The notes beneath the pieces are model-generated. The model saw only the letters and a list, made by a program, of their open reading frames with translations. It was not told where the DNA came from and did no database searches. 64,000 nucleotides of DNA from Rhizobium leguminosarum bv. trifolii WSM2297 (GTDB taxonomy: Bacteria; Pseudomonadota; Alphaproteobacteria; Rhizobiales; Rhizobiaceae), in contig NZ_JH719393.1 of the NCBI RefSeq assembly GCF_000271845.1, forward strand, positions 1,704,442-1,768,441, in the 5' to 3' direction. The position numbers and the translations under genes were made by a program. Shown piece after piece: positions 26,447-35,030 of the stretch. The number at the start of each line of letters is the position of its first letter. Positions within the stretch are counted from its first letter, which is position 1.

Positions 26447-27517
26447 ATGGAAGATTCCGCCAATCAGAAACGGTCAGTCACGGTCGCCGACGTCGCGAAG
26501 GCCGCAAAAGTCTCAAAGGCGACGGCCGCCCGCGTGCTCGGCGGCTACGGCGTGGTCAGCGCCAAGATCACAGACCAGGTCATGGCCGCCGCAACTGCGC
26601 TCGAATACCGTCCAAACGAACTCGCCCGCAGCATGAGCACCGGACGGTCCGGCATCATCGGCGTGGTTGTCGGCGATATCGAGAACGCATTCTTCAGCTT
26701 GGCGGTGCGCGGCATCAGCGATGCGGCCCGCCTCGCGGGCTTCAACGTCATCATCGCCAATTCGGGGGAACAGCTTGATGCCGAAAGATCCGCCGTCGAC
26801 CTTCTGATAGGCAAGCGCGTCGATGGCCTGATCGTCACGCCGGCACGCTGCGACCGCCTCGATCACCTGCAGCACGTCCGCCGCGCCGGCGTGCCACTGG
26901 TTCTGTTCGACCGGGCCATCCCGGAACTTGATGTCGACGCCGTGACGGGGGATGACCGTGACGCGGCGATCACCGCGACCCGGTACCTCATCGATCAAGG
27001 ACATCGCCGCCTCGCCTATGTCTCCGCCATGGACGCCGAGGACGGCGGGCTCACCGATATCGGACGGATCTCAAATTCCGCCGTGCGCGAACGAGTTGAA
27101 GGCTTCGTGACCGTCCTGACCGAGGCGGGTTCGCCGAACCCTCTTCATTTTATCAGGCTCGGCGCCACGAACCAGCAGCAGACGGATGCGGTGATTAAAC
27201 GCTTGCTCTCAGAGACATCGCCGCCGTCGGCGCTGATGGCATCCGACAGTCTGGTGGGTCTGCGCATTTTCAAGTCGCTGCAAACGCTGGGCCTGTCGAT
27301 ACCCCGGGATATCTCGATGATTTCTTTTCTGGACGCCGACTGGACCAGCGTCACCGTTCCACCGATCACAATCGTTGACCAGCGCGTCTATGAGCTTGGC
27401 AAACTCGCGGGAGAACGACTCGTTGCTCGGATCGAACGCATCCCTCTTGCCGTCGAACGGCTGCGCGTTACCACGCGCCTTGTCGTGCGCGGCTCCGTTG
27501 CAACGATCGACCGGTGA
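26447..27517 (+). CDS. LacI-family transcriptional regulator
   Basis: A 356-residue repressor with an N-terminal HTH (residues 11-35, VTVADVAKAAKVSKATAARVL) and a hinge helix (YRPNELARSMSTG). A periplasmic-binding-like ligand domain follows, with IGVVVGDIENAFFSLAVRG and the C-terminal PRDISMISFLDADW. The family binds sugars or purines, but LacI-type proteins near amino-acid uptake and oxidase genes are also known. It diverges from the amino-acid ABC/DAO operon and probably regulates both sides through the sites at 26354-26420. The ATG at 26447 (MEDSANQKRS) is just before the HTH. Confidence 0.92.
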   Translation: MEDSANQKRSVTVADVAKAAKVSKATAARVLGGYGVVSAKITDQVMAAATALEYRPNELARSMSTGRSGIIGVVVGDIENAFFSLAVRGISDAARLAGFNVIIANSGEQLDAERSAVDLLIGKRVDGLIVTPARCDRLDHLQHVRRAGVPLVLFDRAIPELDVDAVTGDDRDAAITATRYLIDQGHRRLAYVSAMDAEDGGLTDIGRISNSAVRERVEGFVTVLTEAGSPNPLHFIRLGATNQQQTDAVIKRLLSETSPPSALMASDSLVGLRIFKSLQTLGLSIPRDISMISFLDADWTSVTVPPITIVDQRVYELGKLAGERLVARIERIPLAVERLRVTTRLVVRGSVATIDR

Positions 27518-27602
27518 GAGCCGGGCTCAAGCCGCTCGCTCTAGCCTTTTGTTTTACGCAATTTCGCACGGGAAACCGCTTGGCACTTTCCCCTGAATTC
27601 CT

Positions 27603-27866
27603 CTAATCGTAGAGCTCGCCATGACCAATCTGCTCCTGCCTGGCAGATGCATCACTGATAACGGGGTCATCGGCCGGATCGGGATCTTTCTTGTTGGCGT
27701 CGCGTAGAAACTGTGCAGCTTCAAGCAGCGCCGCAGTTATCTCTTCGGTTGCCCATCCGGCTTCATTGGCGGCGGCAATCAATCTTTCCAAGGCGTCGCG
27801 CGCGGCATCGGTCGCCTCTTTGAAGCGTTGCACAGGCGCTTCGGTTTTCGGCGGTGGAAAGGTCAT
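27603..27866 (-). CDS. Small hypothetical protein
   Basis: An 87-residue soluble protein I do not recognise. It begins MTFPPPKTEAPVQRFKEAT. The middle is helical (ALERLIAAANEAGWATEEIT then AALLEAAQFLRDANKKDPD), and the tail is acidic. The ATG at 27866 follows an upstream ATG at 27872 by two codons, so the start could be either. First of several small minus-strand genes to 29.6 kb; each is separately spaced and I see no shared promoter. Confidence 0.55.
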   Translation of the reverse strand: MTFPPPKTEAPVQRFKEATDAARDALERLIAAANEAGWATEEITAALLEAAQFLRDANKKDPDPADDPVISDASARQEQIGHGELYD

Positions 27867-27991
27867 CGGCATTCCCTCCGTGGATCTGGCTGTTGGAGAT
27901 GAACGCAGCCCGCGGGAAATGGATGCATGACCAGGCCGATTTAACACGCGGATGCCTTATCCGCGCACGGCAGTCGAAATTGGCTTTCCGC

Positions 27992-28222
27992 TCAGATGAC
28001 CGTCTGCAACAGAAAAGGAGAGCGCTCGAGCGGACGCTGGGCAAGGATCCTCAGCATCGCCGGGCCCTGTATGCCAGTGGTCGTCGTAGTGCGGCCGTCG
28101 TGATAGACCACCGTCATGACGCGGCTGAGGCTATCGTACCTGATCTGGGCGATCGTGCGGGTGTGAACCGGAAAGATGAATTCGTGGGCCTGAGACTTTC
28201 GCCTGGAGCGCTTCGAGCTCAT
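27992..28222 (-). CDS. KTSC-like small protein
   Basis: A 76-residue basic protein. Residues 20-50 (IAQIRYDSLSRVMTVVYHDG) resemble the KTSC fold pattern, in which a small beta sheet ends with a G-x-Y/T strand (here RTTTTTGI). This is weak. The N-terminus is rich in Lys/Arg/Ser (MSSKRSRRKSQAHEF). The ATG at 28222 has only a poor ribosome-binding site (GGGGC). A longer upstream frame exists but has no ribosome-binding site. Confidence 0.45.
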   Translation of the reverse strand: MSSKRSRRKSQAHEFIFPVHTRTIAQIRYDSLSRVMTVVYHDGRTTTTTGIQGPAMLRILAQRPLERSPFLLQTVI

Positions 28223-28523
28223 CGTGATGCCCCGGCAAAGCAATAGCAGTATCGGCCCGGCCGTCCCCGGCTCAGGACACGTGTGATAGTTGGCAACACA
28301 TCCCTCATCGAGTATCTCCAATGCGCTCAAAAATCGACCAAGCGACCAAGCGGTCAGCTCCGGCGATCGAACCGGCGACCTGAGCTTGGCCTCACCCTAC
28401 CGATGCCGATCAAGCACATATTGCTTCCATGGTCGCGTGACATCGGCGTGACATGCAGATCGCCGGCCGAAAACCTGTCCGGCACAGGTATTGCGAATCA
28501 TGCCCCGGGGAAACGACAGCCCA
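28223..28523. other. Intergenic stretch without recognised features
   Basis: About 300 bp between two small minus-strand genes. A short inverted repeat CCTGT-CCGGC-ACAGG near 28473 is the only structure I see. The open frames across it overlap each other and have no ribosome-binding site. Confidence 0.4.
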
Positions 28524-28772
28524 TCAGTGCAATGTTCCATGTATCCCATGGGCTTGGGCGGCCTGCGGCCAGCATTCGACGGTGCGTGCGAGCGACCGAA
28601 TAGCTTCGCCGACGAAGAAGACCGCATCACCGAGCCGTTCGATCTCGTAATCGAGTTCGTATACCTCGACTTCATCAAGCCCCTCACTGTCCAACAGCCG
28701 CCTGCTGGCCTCGATCAGGCGCTCCGTGCGCCCGACTATATCAAGAGCGCGTCGTATGATGATGTCGAGCAT
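28524..28772 (-). CDS. Small hypothetical helical protein
   Basis: An 82-residue protein beginning MLDIIIRRALDIVGRTERL. It is helical and carries an acidic strip (LDSEGLDEVEVYELDYEIERL) followed by VGEAIRSLARTVECW. No family assigned. The start at 28772 is preferred over an upstream in-frame ATG-like codon because homology-like helix content begins there; ribosome-binding evidence is weak. It is 67 bp after the YqjD-like gene on the same strand and could be co-transcribed. Confidence 0.5.
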   Translation of the reverse strand: MLDIIIRRALDIVGRTERLIEASRRLLDSEGLDEVEVYELDYEIERLGDAVFFVGEAIRSLARTVECWPQAAQAHGIHGTLH

Positions 28773-28839
28773 GCAGCTGCCCCCGCTTGGATGAGCAAGT
28801 GTCGGGCATAATCGGGATGCTGACAATCCCGAAATCTTG

Positions 28840-29247
28840 TCAGATGCGCTCGCGGATAGTCTCGTAAAGATCCCTCAACTCGCGCAGCGCCGGTTGATGG
28901 CGACGGCGCGGCGGAGAGGCACTGCGTGCAGCGAAGGCGAATGCACCCACAGCAGCCGCAACGATGAGGAGAGTCGAGACCGGATAGAGCTTCACCGTCG
29001 CTTCCGTCTGACGCATTGCTTTTCGGGCACCTGCCTCTACCGATCGAGCGCCATCGAGGATCTGTTGCTGGAGGGCGTCGATTTGCTGTCGCAGCGTGTT
29101 CAACTCTTCCTGCAGGCCGTGATCAGGCTGTCGGGGAACGCCGACAGAGGCCGTGTTCGTATCGATGACGGCTTTCGGCACCGGCTCGCCAATCTTGGCG
29201 CCTTGGGTGTCGAGGGTCATCGTCTCAGTGCTCTTGCGTCGCGGCAT
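28840..29247 (-). CDS. Small membrane-anchored protein, ElaB/YqjD-like in layout
   Basis: A 135-residue protein with a Thr-rich N-terminus, then a likely coiled coil (residues 45-80, LQEELNTLRQQIDALQQQIL) and one hydrophobic segment (about 90-108, VSTLLIVAAAVGAFAFAA). A basic C-terminal tail (SPPRRRHQ) follows. The layout is that of DUF883/ElaB/YqjD membrane-anchored ribosome-binding proteins, though the C-terminal motif of those is not clear here, so the call is by layout only. The ATG at 29247 has AAGGAG 9 nt upstream. It lies 26 bp after the lipoprotein gene and probably shares its transcript. Confidence 0.6.
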   Translation of the reverse strand: MPRRKSTETMTLDTQGAKIGEPVPKAVIDTNTASVGVPRQPDHGLQEELNTLRQQIDALQQQILDGARSVEAGARKAMRQTEATVKLYPVSTLLIVAAAVGAFAFAARSASPPRRRHQPALRELRDLYETIRERI

Positions 29248-29273
29248 GTTCAATTCTCCTTCCCTAACCTGTT

Positions 29274-29564
29274 CTAGTCGTCGTCGAACGAGAAGACCGG
29301 CCGGTAGTGACGCGCGGCGATCAGCAAGCTCCGGTCAGGCTGGATGATGTAAATTTCCTCGACCTGACGTCCCCATTGATCGGTGAAGCTGTGCGGGAAG
29401 GACGAACCCACGGGCGATTTCGTCAACTTCGTGCGAGGCTGACCATTATACGTGATGCTGCCGGGAATGGGGGCCAATCCCCCCGACGAGTAATAGCCCG
29501 CGCCGGTCGTACAGCCCGTCAGAATAACGGCAAAGACCAGCCCAAATCCCATGCTCCGGTTCAT
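29274..29564 (-). CDS. Small predicted lipoprotein
   Basis: A 96-residue protein with a short signal peptide ending in a lipobox LTGC (MNRSMGFGLVFAVILTGC; Cys about residue 18), so it should be lipid-anchored. The mature part contains a two-strand repeat-like region (GSITYNGQPRTKLTKSPVG) and ends in RPVFSFDDD. No family assigned. The ATG at 29564 has GGAGG 5 nt upstream (CTGGAGGTTTCA). A near-EcfG promoter lies at 29618-29642, which would make this gene and possibly the next stress-induced. Confidence 0.65.
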   Translation of the reverse strand: MNRSMGFGLVFAVILTGCTTGAGYYSSGGLAPIPGSITYNGQPRTKLTKSPVGSSFPHSFTDQWGRQVEEIYIIQPDRSLLIAARHYRPVFSFDDD

Positions 29565-29617
29565 TGAAACCTCCAGCTGTCCCGTCCTTTGCGCGTCACT
29601 GACTTTATCGCCAATGT

Positions 29618-29642
29618 AACAAGGGAAGGCAGACATTGTTCC
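29618..29642 (-). promoter_or_regulatory. EcfG-like promoter upstream of the lipoprotein gene
   Basis: On the minus strand GGAAC (29638-29642), 16 nt, then TGTT (29618-29621). The -35 is perfect and the -10 has one change from CGTT. Distance to the ATG is about 54 bp. Confidence 0.4.
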
Positions 29643-29749
29643 AGAATCGGCAGAAGGCGTGGGAACAAGTCGCTCGGAACGTCGTGACGCTCGACTTGTG
29701 GATCAAACGTGGGATCGGCATGGCTCGAGGCCGGCCTTTAGAGATGTCG

Positions 29750-30811
29750 TCAGACGGCGACACCAGGAATGGGCAAGCCCAGGATCGTGGCGTGTTCACG
29801 GAGTTTCTCCCAAGCCACCTCCCCGACAGGCACGCCTTCTTGCAACGCCAGACGACGCTTTCGTGCCGCGCTATCACCCGGCATGCGGACCGGGCCGTTG
29901 TTCCAGGACGCCGGCGGATTGCTGCGGCATGCGGAGGCGAGGAAATCGGACTGCGCCGTAAAAGCATCCAGCCCGGCGAAAAAGGCGGGGTCGATAACCT
30001 GCAGAAAAGCGCTCTGCGAAAACACACCATGCGACGCGTTTGCCCGCCCCTTGCCGGAAAGCCCCTGTCCCAGCAATTCGACGATCAGCCCGAGCCCAAA
30101 GCCCTTGTGTCCCTTCAGCTGGCCGCCAAGGGGCATCATCGTCCCGCCACGTTCCGTCACCTCGCGCGGATCATCGGTCGGCTCGCCTGCGGCGGTGAAA
30201 GCCCAAGCCTCGGGGAACTTCTTGCCTGCTTTCGCCAGGTTTTGCGTCATCGTCGTGGTGGTGATCGAAGCCGAGACGTCGATCAGGATCGGATCCGTGG
30301 ATGTCGGGAAACCCGCCGCCATCGGGTTCGGCGTCAGGAGCGGCTTGGTGCCGCCATAGGGCGCGACGCGGCTTGCCGCGGGATGCGACACCGACAGCTG
30401 CACGATCAGTCCCTGCTCGGTAACCTGGCGCATGAAGGCTGACAGAGCGCAGGTATGGTGGCAGTTTCGGATTGCCGCAGTGACGACGCCATGATCGCGC
30501 ACGCGTTCACAGGCTTGCTCGATCGCCTTGGTCAAAAGCCATGCGCCTGGCAAGGATTTGCCGTCCCAGACAAAGGCTGCGCCGCGGTCATTGACCACCT
30601 CGTAGCTGCCCGACTTCGCCAGCGAACCCTCCTCCAACGCTTCGACATACCAATTCAGCAGACTGACGCCATGCGTCTCGTGGCCGATCATGTCGCCTTC
30701 CACCAGGACGGCGGCCGTGGTTTCGGCCTTGTCGGGCTCCATCCCGGCGCGGGTCAAAATCTGCTCGGCGAATTGGGTGAGGGCAATGCGATCAATCAGA
30801 GGCATGGGCAT
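29750..30811 (-). CDS. Ldh-family malate/L-lactate/ureidoglycolate-type dehydrogenase
   Basis: A 353-residue NAD(P)-dependent oxidoreductase of the Ldh_2 family (YlbC/malate-lactate dehydrogenase type). Features include HETHGVSLLNWYVE (residues 48-61), the conserved His region IRNCHHTCALSAF near 135-147, and the family's GGTKPLLTPNPMAAGFPT (split: TPNPMAAGFP). The extra Cys between the histidines is unusual. Family members reduce or oxidise 2-hydroxy or 2-imino acids. It lies 60 bp after the binding-protein gene on the same strand, with a strong hairpin between them. The operon is part of the region with a shared GntR motif. Confidence 0.85.
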   Translation of the reverse strand: MPMPLIDRIALTQFAEQILTRAGMEPDKAETTAAVLVEGDMIGHETHGVSLLNWYVEALEEGSLAKSGSYEVVNDRGAAFVWDGKSLPGAWLLTKAIEQACERVRDHGVVTAAIRNCHHTCALSAFMRQVTEQGLIVQLSVSHPAASRVAPYGGTKPLLTPNPMAAGFPTSTDPILIDVSASITTTTMTQNLAKAGKKFPEAWAFTAAGEPTDDPREVTERGGTMMPLGGQLKGHKGFGLGLIVELLGQGLSGKGRANASHGVFSQSAFLQVIDPAFFAGLDAFTAQSDFLASACRSNPPASWNNGPVRMPGDSAARKRRLALQEGVPVGEVAWEKLREHATILGLPIPGVAV

Positions 30812-30831
30812 CCGTCCGTCAGGGCGTGGAA

Positions 30832-30857
30832 AGCGCGGGCCACAGGAGGCCCGCGCT
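30832..30857 (-). repeat. Perfect intercistronic hairpin after the solute-binding protein gene
   Basis: Arms AGCGCGGGCC (30832-30841) and GGCCCGCGCT (30848-30857) around a 6-nt loop, between the stop of the binding-protein gene and the start of the Ldh gene. On the minus strand TT follows the stem, so weak termination or 3' protection of the binding-protein transcript is likely. Confidence 0.7.
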
Positions 30858-30870
30858 CAAGTCCGCAAGG

Positions 30871-32391
30871 TTACTTGAAGCGGATCTGCGACAGCTGCAG
30901 TTCGGAATTCGTTGCGATCGTCGGCTTGAAGTCGAGACGCGACGAAACGCGGGTGAAACCGACCATGTGGAACATCGGAATATCGGCGATGATCTCGGTG
31001 TTCACCTTGGCGAACAGCTCCTTCCAGAGTTTTGTGCGCTCGTCGCCGGTTGCCGAGGTCGCCTTTGCGATCAGGGCATCGACCGCGGGATCCCGAACCA
31101 TGGAGTGAGAGCCGTCGCTCGCATATTTCACGAATGCGGTGAAGACGGGATCGCCGGTCGCATTGTCGTGTTGCGACTGGGTCAAAGTCGGACCGGAATC
31201 GGCGACGAAAGGGGCAACGAAATAGCCGTTCCACACGGAAACGTCGTACATGTCGAGCTTGACGTTCAAGCCGACGTCCTGAAGCATGGCCATCATCGCT
31301 TCCATGGCTTCGGTGGCGTTGGGATATTGCCCGTTGCGGCCGATGATGCGGATCTGCTGATCGACCGGAACACCGTCAGCTTTCGCCGCTTTGACCAATT
31401 CCTTTGCTTTTTCGGGATCGTAGGGCCAGGCCTGGATATCGGCATTGTAACCGATCGTGGTCGGCACGACGAGCTGTGTGGCGATCTTTGCCTGTTCGGG
31501 AAACAGGGTTCCGAGCATTGCCTGACGATCGATGGCGAGGTTCATCGCTTCGCGTACACGCCGGTCGTTGAGCGGCGCTGCGCGGGTATCGATGCGCAGC
31601 GATGTGGTCTCCGAATTTGGATAGGCGAAATCGGTTTCCTTGTTGGTGGCATCCTGTACCGATACGGCCGGAACGATATCGGCTTCGCCGGCATCGACCA
31701 TGGCGGCCGCGACAGCACTGTCTGAGCGGAACAGGTAGGTCGCCTGCTCCACCTGCGGCTTCTCCCCCCAATAGTCCGGATTGTGCTTCAGCACGATCGA
31801 CTGGCCGATCTCCCATTTGTCGAACGTATAGGGGCCGGTGCCGATCGGCTTGCGGGTGAACTCGTCTGCTGGCGTCGCTTCGGCCGGCTCCACGGCCATC
31901 ACCGTCATCAGCAACGGAAGAATTGGCTGCGCCGGTTTAGTGGTAATGCGGATCGTGTTGGCATCCGGCGTCTCGAAACTGAATTCCGTGCCGCCGAAAT
32001 ATTTGCCGCCGGTCTCACAGCTGAGTTTCTTGTTCTTGTTGCGCTCGATCGTGAACTGGACATCCTTGGCAGTGAACGGCTTGCCGTCGTGCCATTTGAC
32101 ATTCGGGCGCAGCTTGAACTCCCAGGTGTCGTTGTCGATCTTAGACCATTCCGTCGCCAGACGGGGTTTGAGGCCACCCTTGACGTAGTCGAATTCCACC
32201 AACATCTCGTTGACGTTTTCAGAAATGACCCGGCCGACGTCCTGGCGCGCTGCCATGCAGGGCTCGACGACATCGACGGTTTCGGCAAGCACAACAGTGA
32301 CGTTGCTCTTCGCATCTTCAGCGTGAGCCGAGCCTATGCTCAACCCGATCACCGCGGTTGAAAAGCAGGCTGCTACCAAATGAAGTTTCAT
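30871..32391 (-). CDS. Peptide/nickel-type ABC transporter solute-binding protein
   Basis: A 506-residue periplasmic protein of the SBP_bac_5 family. A signal peptide (residues 1-24, cleaved after ...SAHA) precedes a typical mature domain including RVISENVNEMLVEFDYVKGG and LATEWSKIDNDTWEFKLRPN (split: DNDTWEFKLRPNVKWHDG). Family ligands include peptides, opines and sugar derivatives. The strong GGAGGAG lies 6 nt before the ATG. It has no adjacent permease, but dppB-dppC-dppDF at 39.8-43.3 kb lacks its own binding protein and shares the GntR-type motif (32499-32516), so I pair them. Confidence 0.9.
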   Translation of the reverse strand: MKLHLVAACFSTAVIGLSIGSAHAEDAKSNVTVVLAETVDVVEPCMAARQDVGRVISENVNEMLVEFDYVKGGLKPRLATEWSKIDNDTWEFKLRPNVKWHDGKPFTAKDVQFTIERNKNKKLSCETGGKYFGGTEFSFETPDANTIRITTKPAQPILPLLMTVMAVEPAEATPADEFTRKPIGTGPYTFDKWEIGQSIVLKHNPDYWGEKPQVEQATYLFRSDSAVAAAMVDAGEADIVPAVSVQDATNKETDFAYPNSETTSLRIDTRAAPLNDRRVREAMNLAIDRQAMLGTLFPEQAKIATQLVVPTTIGYNADIQAWPYDPEKAKELVKAAKADGVPVDQQIRIIGRNGQYPNATEAMEAMMAMLQDVGLNVKLDMYDVSVWNGYFVAPFVADSGPTLTQSQHDNATGDPVFTAFVKYASDGSHSMVRDPAVDALIAKATSATGDERTKLWKELFAKVNTEIIADIPMFHMVGFTRVSSRLDFKPTIATNSELQLSQIRFK

Positions 32392-32498
32392 TTCGTTCTC
32401 CTCCCATGCGCCCTCGGCGCTCCTTCCAGCAATTCGTCTTCTCTTTCGGTGGTCCGGCCCTCGCCTCCTCCTGCGAGGGCCAATCTAATGCATAAGCG

Positions 32499-32516
32499 CA
32501 CTAATATACTAGTTGA
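32499..32516. promoter_or_regulatory. GntR-type operator motif, site 1
   Basis: CACTAATATACTAGTTGA, near-palindromic. It lies 108 bp upstream of the solute-binding-protein start. The minus-strand reading (TCAACTAGTATATTAGTG) aligns with sites 2 and 3 at 38012 and 43359. Confidence 0.7.
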
Positions 32517-32577
32517 GAAGTGCGATCAAGCGCGGCGCCCCAAGCGCGGGCCTTAAGACTGTCTGAACGCTCAATTT

Positions 32578-32716
32578 TTAGGCTGCCGAAGCGAGGCCGC
32601 AGATCATTTCGACCTTGTCACGGGTAAGGTCGGTCCGCGGCTCACGCCTTGGTCCTACCTCGCAGCCGGCGAATGATCTGGCGAAGTTTCGCCGCGGCGA
32701 TCCATTGGGCACGGCC
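32578..32716 (-). pseudogene. Possible relic of a DapA-family C-terminus (low confidence)
   Basis: Directly downstream of the aldehyde dehydrogenase stop, the minus strand carries an open stretch without a start codon. It ends GPRREPRTDLTRDKVEMICG and then GLASAA before a TAA. The GP-R-P-DLT pattern resembles the end of dihydrodipicolinate-synthase/KDG-dehydratase proteins, which are common in this kind of pathway. Evidence is one short motif, so this may be chance. Confidence 0.3.
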
Positions 32717-34234
32717 TCAGTTGCGCAGATCTTGGGGCAACAGGCCGGCGGGGAAATTCTGGTAGGCGACGGGGCGCAGAAACCTACGGATCGACATGGT
32801 CCCGACGCTGGTCGCACCGAAATTGGTCGAAGCCGGGTAAGGTCCGCCATGCACCATGGAATCGACAACCTCGACGCCGGTTGGGAAGCCATTGACCAGC
32901 AATCTGCCCGCCTTCCTTTCAAGGATCGGCAGCAGGTCGCGGGCAAGGCCAAGATCTGCGTCGTCCATATGGATCGTCGCGGTCAGCTGACCCTGGAAGC
33001 TCTCGGCAAGGCTGACCATCTCTCCCGGCGAGTTGACGCGCACCACCAGGCCGAGAGAACCGAACACCTCTTCGCTGAGCGAGTGATCGGCAAGCCAGGC
33101 CGAGCCATTGGTCTCGAACAGGTTCGGAACTGCATCCCGGCCCGTACTCTCTGTCGCAAGAACCGGCGCGACGGCATTGCTTGCCCGCATGCGGTCGACA
33201 CCTTCGTGATAGGCGGTGGCGATGCCGTTGGTCAGCATCGTCTGCGGCGCCACCTTTTCGAGCGCCGACTTGGCGGCACCGATGAACCTGTCGGCCTCCG
33301 GCCCGTCGAGGACGACGGCAATACCGGGTTTGGTGCAGAACTGGCCGGCGCCAAGCGTGAGTGAGCCGGCCCAGCCCGAACCGATTGCCTCCGCCCGGGC
33401 AGCAGTGGCAGCCGGCAGCAGGAACATCGGATTGACGCTGCCGAGTTCACCGAAAAAGGGAATGGGCTCAGGGCGCTGGGCACAGAGGTCGAAGAGCGCA
33501 CGGCCGCCGGCAAGCGATCCGGTAAAGCCGACGGCCTTGATGGCGGGATGCGTCACCAGAGCCGTTCCGACATCACGGCGCCCTCCCTGGATCAGGCTGA
33601 AGACGCCGGCCGGCATGCCGGTGCGTTCGATCGCAGCGGCGATCGCCTCGGCAATGATCTCACCTGTGCCGGGATGGGCTGAATGTCCCTTCACCACCAC
33701 AGGGCAGCCGGCGGCAAGCGCGGCTGCCGTATCACCGCCGGCCGTCGAGAATGCCAGCGGAAAATTCGAGGCGCCGAAGACGGCGATCGGGCCGATCGGA
33801 CGCTGCACCAGACGGATCTCGGGCCGCGGCGCCGGTTGCCGGTCGGCAAGTGCTGCATCGATACGCGCGTCGAGATGTTCGCCCTTGCGGATATGCTCGG
33901 CAAAAAGCTTGAGCTGGCCGGTGGTGCGGGCACGCTCGCCGTTGAGCCGACCTTCCGGAAGCCCGGTTTCCTCAGTTCCGATCAGGGTGACGGCCTCGCC
34001 GCGTCTGTCGATCTCCTCGGCGATTGTCTCGAGGAAGATGGCGCGCTCCTCACGTGTCTTTGCTGAATAGGCAGCGAATGCCGCTTCGGCGGCGCGGCAG
34101 GCGCGGTCGACCAGTTCCGTTGTACCAACGGCGAAGTCGTGTGCCTGCCCGTGCGCAGGCTCGGACCGAAATGTCGTCGTTCCGGCAATCCACTCGCCGG
34201 CGATGAAATGCCTGCCTGAAGGGGTCCAGCTCAT
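32717..34234 (-). CDS. Aldehyde dehydrogenase, 2-ketoglutarate-semialdehyde type
   Basis: A 505-residue NAD(P)-dependent aldehyde dehydrogenase. The catalytic Cys is in LGAGQFCTKPGIAV near residues 294-308, and the Glu in ELGSVNPMFLLP near 262. The N-terminus (GEWIAGTTTFRSEPAHGQ) and length match the ketoglutarate-semialdehyde dehydrogenase group, which completes non-phosphorylative sugar-acid degradation to 2-oxoglutarate. The ATG at 34234 has GGAGG 6 nt upstream. It is the last gene of the minus-strand operon begun by the IlvD-like dehydratase. Confidence 0.88.
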   Translation of the reverse strand: MSWTPSGRHFIAGEWIAGTTTFRSEPAHGQAHDFAVGTTELVDRACRAAEAAFAAYSAKTREERAIFLETIAEEIDRRGEAVTLIGTEETGLPEGRLNGERARTTGQLKLFAEHIRKGEHLDARIDAALADRQPAPRPEIRLVQRPIGPIAVFGASNFPLAFSTAGGDTAAALAAGCPVVVKGHSAHPGTGEIIAEAIAAAIERTGMPAGVFSLIQGGRRDVGTALVTHPAIKAVGFTGSLAGGRALFDLCAQRPEPIPFFGELGSVNPMFLLPAATAARAEAIGSGWAGSLTLGAGQFCTKPGIAVVLDGPEADRFIGAAKSALEKVAPQTMLTNGIATAYHEGVDRMRASNAVAPVLATESTGRDAVPNLFETNGSAWLADHSLSEEVFGSLGLVVRVNSPGEMVSLAESFQGQLTATIHMDDADLGLARDLLPILERKAGRLLVNGFPTGVEVVDSMVHGGPYPASTNFGATSVGTMSIRRFLRPVAYQNFPAGLLPQDLRN

Positions 34235-34247
34235 TGTTATCCTCCTT

Positions 34248-34266
34248 GACGGAGCCTCGCTCCGTC
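34248..34266 (-). repeat. Intercistronic hairpin before the aldehyde dehydrogenase gene
   Basis: GACGGAG / CTCCGTC (7-bp perfect stem, 5-nt loop) just upstream of the AAGGAGG ribosome-binding site of the aldehyde dehydrogenase gene. It could modulate translation or protect the upstream message. Confidence 0.5.
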
Positions 34267-34297
34267 CTTGTACGGTGATCGCGCAAGATGCGCCGCT

Positions 34298-35008
34298 TTA
34301 GCGGCCATTCACCTTCCGCCACGCGGCAAAGAGCGTCAAATTGCTTTCATCGGTGGCCGGGTAGAGGCCAATGATCGTATGTCCCTGCTTTACCCGTTCG
34401 GTGACGAAGTCCTCGTATGCGGTCATTTCGACGGCTTCATCGGCGATCTCGTCGGCGATCTCAGCCGGGATGACGATCACGCTGTCGTCGTCGCCGACCA
34501 TGATATCGCCCGGGAAGACCGCCACATCCCCGCAACCAATCGGTACGTTGATGTCGATCGCCTCATGCAACGTGAGATTCGTCGGGCTGGAGGGACGATG
34601 GTGATAGGCGGGCATCTCGAGGCCGCCGATGGTCATGGCGTCGCGGAAGCCGCCGTCGGTGACGACGCCGGCCCCGCCCCGCATCATCAGTCGGGTAATC
34701 AGGATGTCGCCGGCGGAGGCTGCGCGCGGATCCTTGCGGCTGTCCATCACCAGTACATGGCCTTCGGGGCAGGTCTCGATGGCCAGCCGTTGCGGATGTT
34801 TGGGGTTGCGAAAGACGTTCATGGCGTTGCGGTCCTCGCGCGCCGGCATGTAACGCAGGGTGAAGGCCGGCCCGACCATATTGCGGCCTTTCGGCTGCAC
34901 CGGTCGAACATCCTGGATCGTCTGGTTTCTCAGGCCGCGCTTGAACAGCGCTGAGCAGAGCGTCGCGACGGAGACACCCGTCAGCTTTTCACGGGTTGCG
35001 GGATTCAT
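34298..35008 (-). CDS. RraA-like protein / 4-hydroxy-2-oxo-acid aldolase type
   Basis: A 236-residue protein of the RraA/HMG-aldolase superfamily. The active-site pattern GGAGVVTDGGFRD (near residues 110-122) includes the Arg-Asp that binds metal and pyruvate in the aldolases. The N-terminal extension PATREKLTGVSVATLCSALF is normal for aldolase members. In a sugar-acid operon it more likely acts as a class II aldolase or 2-keto-acid decarboxylase than as an RNase E inhibitor. The ATG at 35008 follows GAGGAGAAGG. It is between the enolase-family gene and the aldehyde dehydrogenase. Confidence 0.82.
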   Translation of the reverse strand: MNPATREKLTGVSVATLCSALFKRGLRNQTIQDVRPVQPKGRNMVGPAFTLRYMPAREDRNAMNVFRNPKHPQRLAIETCPEGHVLVMDSRKDPRAASAGDILITRLMMRGGAGVVTDGGFRDAMTIGGLEMPAYHHRPSSPTNLTLHEAIDINVPIGCGDVAVFPGDIMVGDDDSVIVIPAEIADEIADEAVEMTAYEDFVTERVKQGHTIIGLYPATDESNLTLFAAWRKVNGR

Positions 35009-35030
35009 ATTTCCTTCTCCTCGTTCAAAT

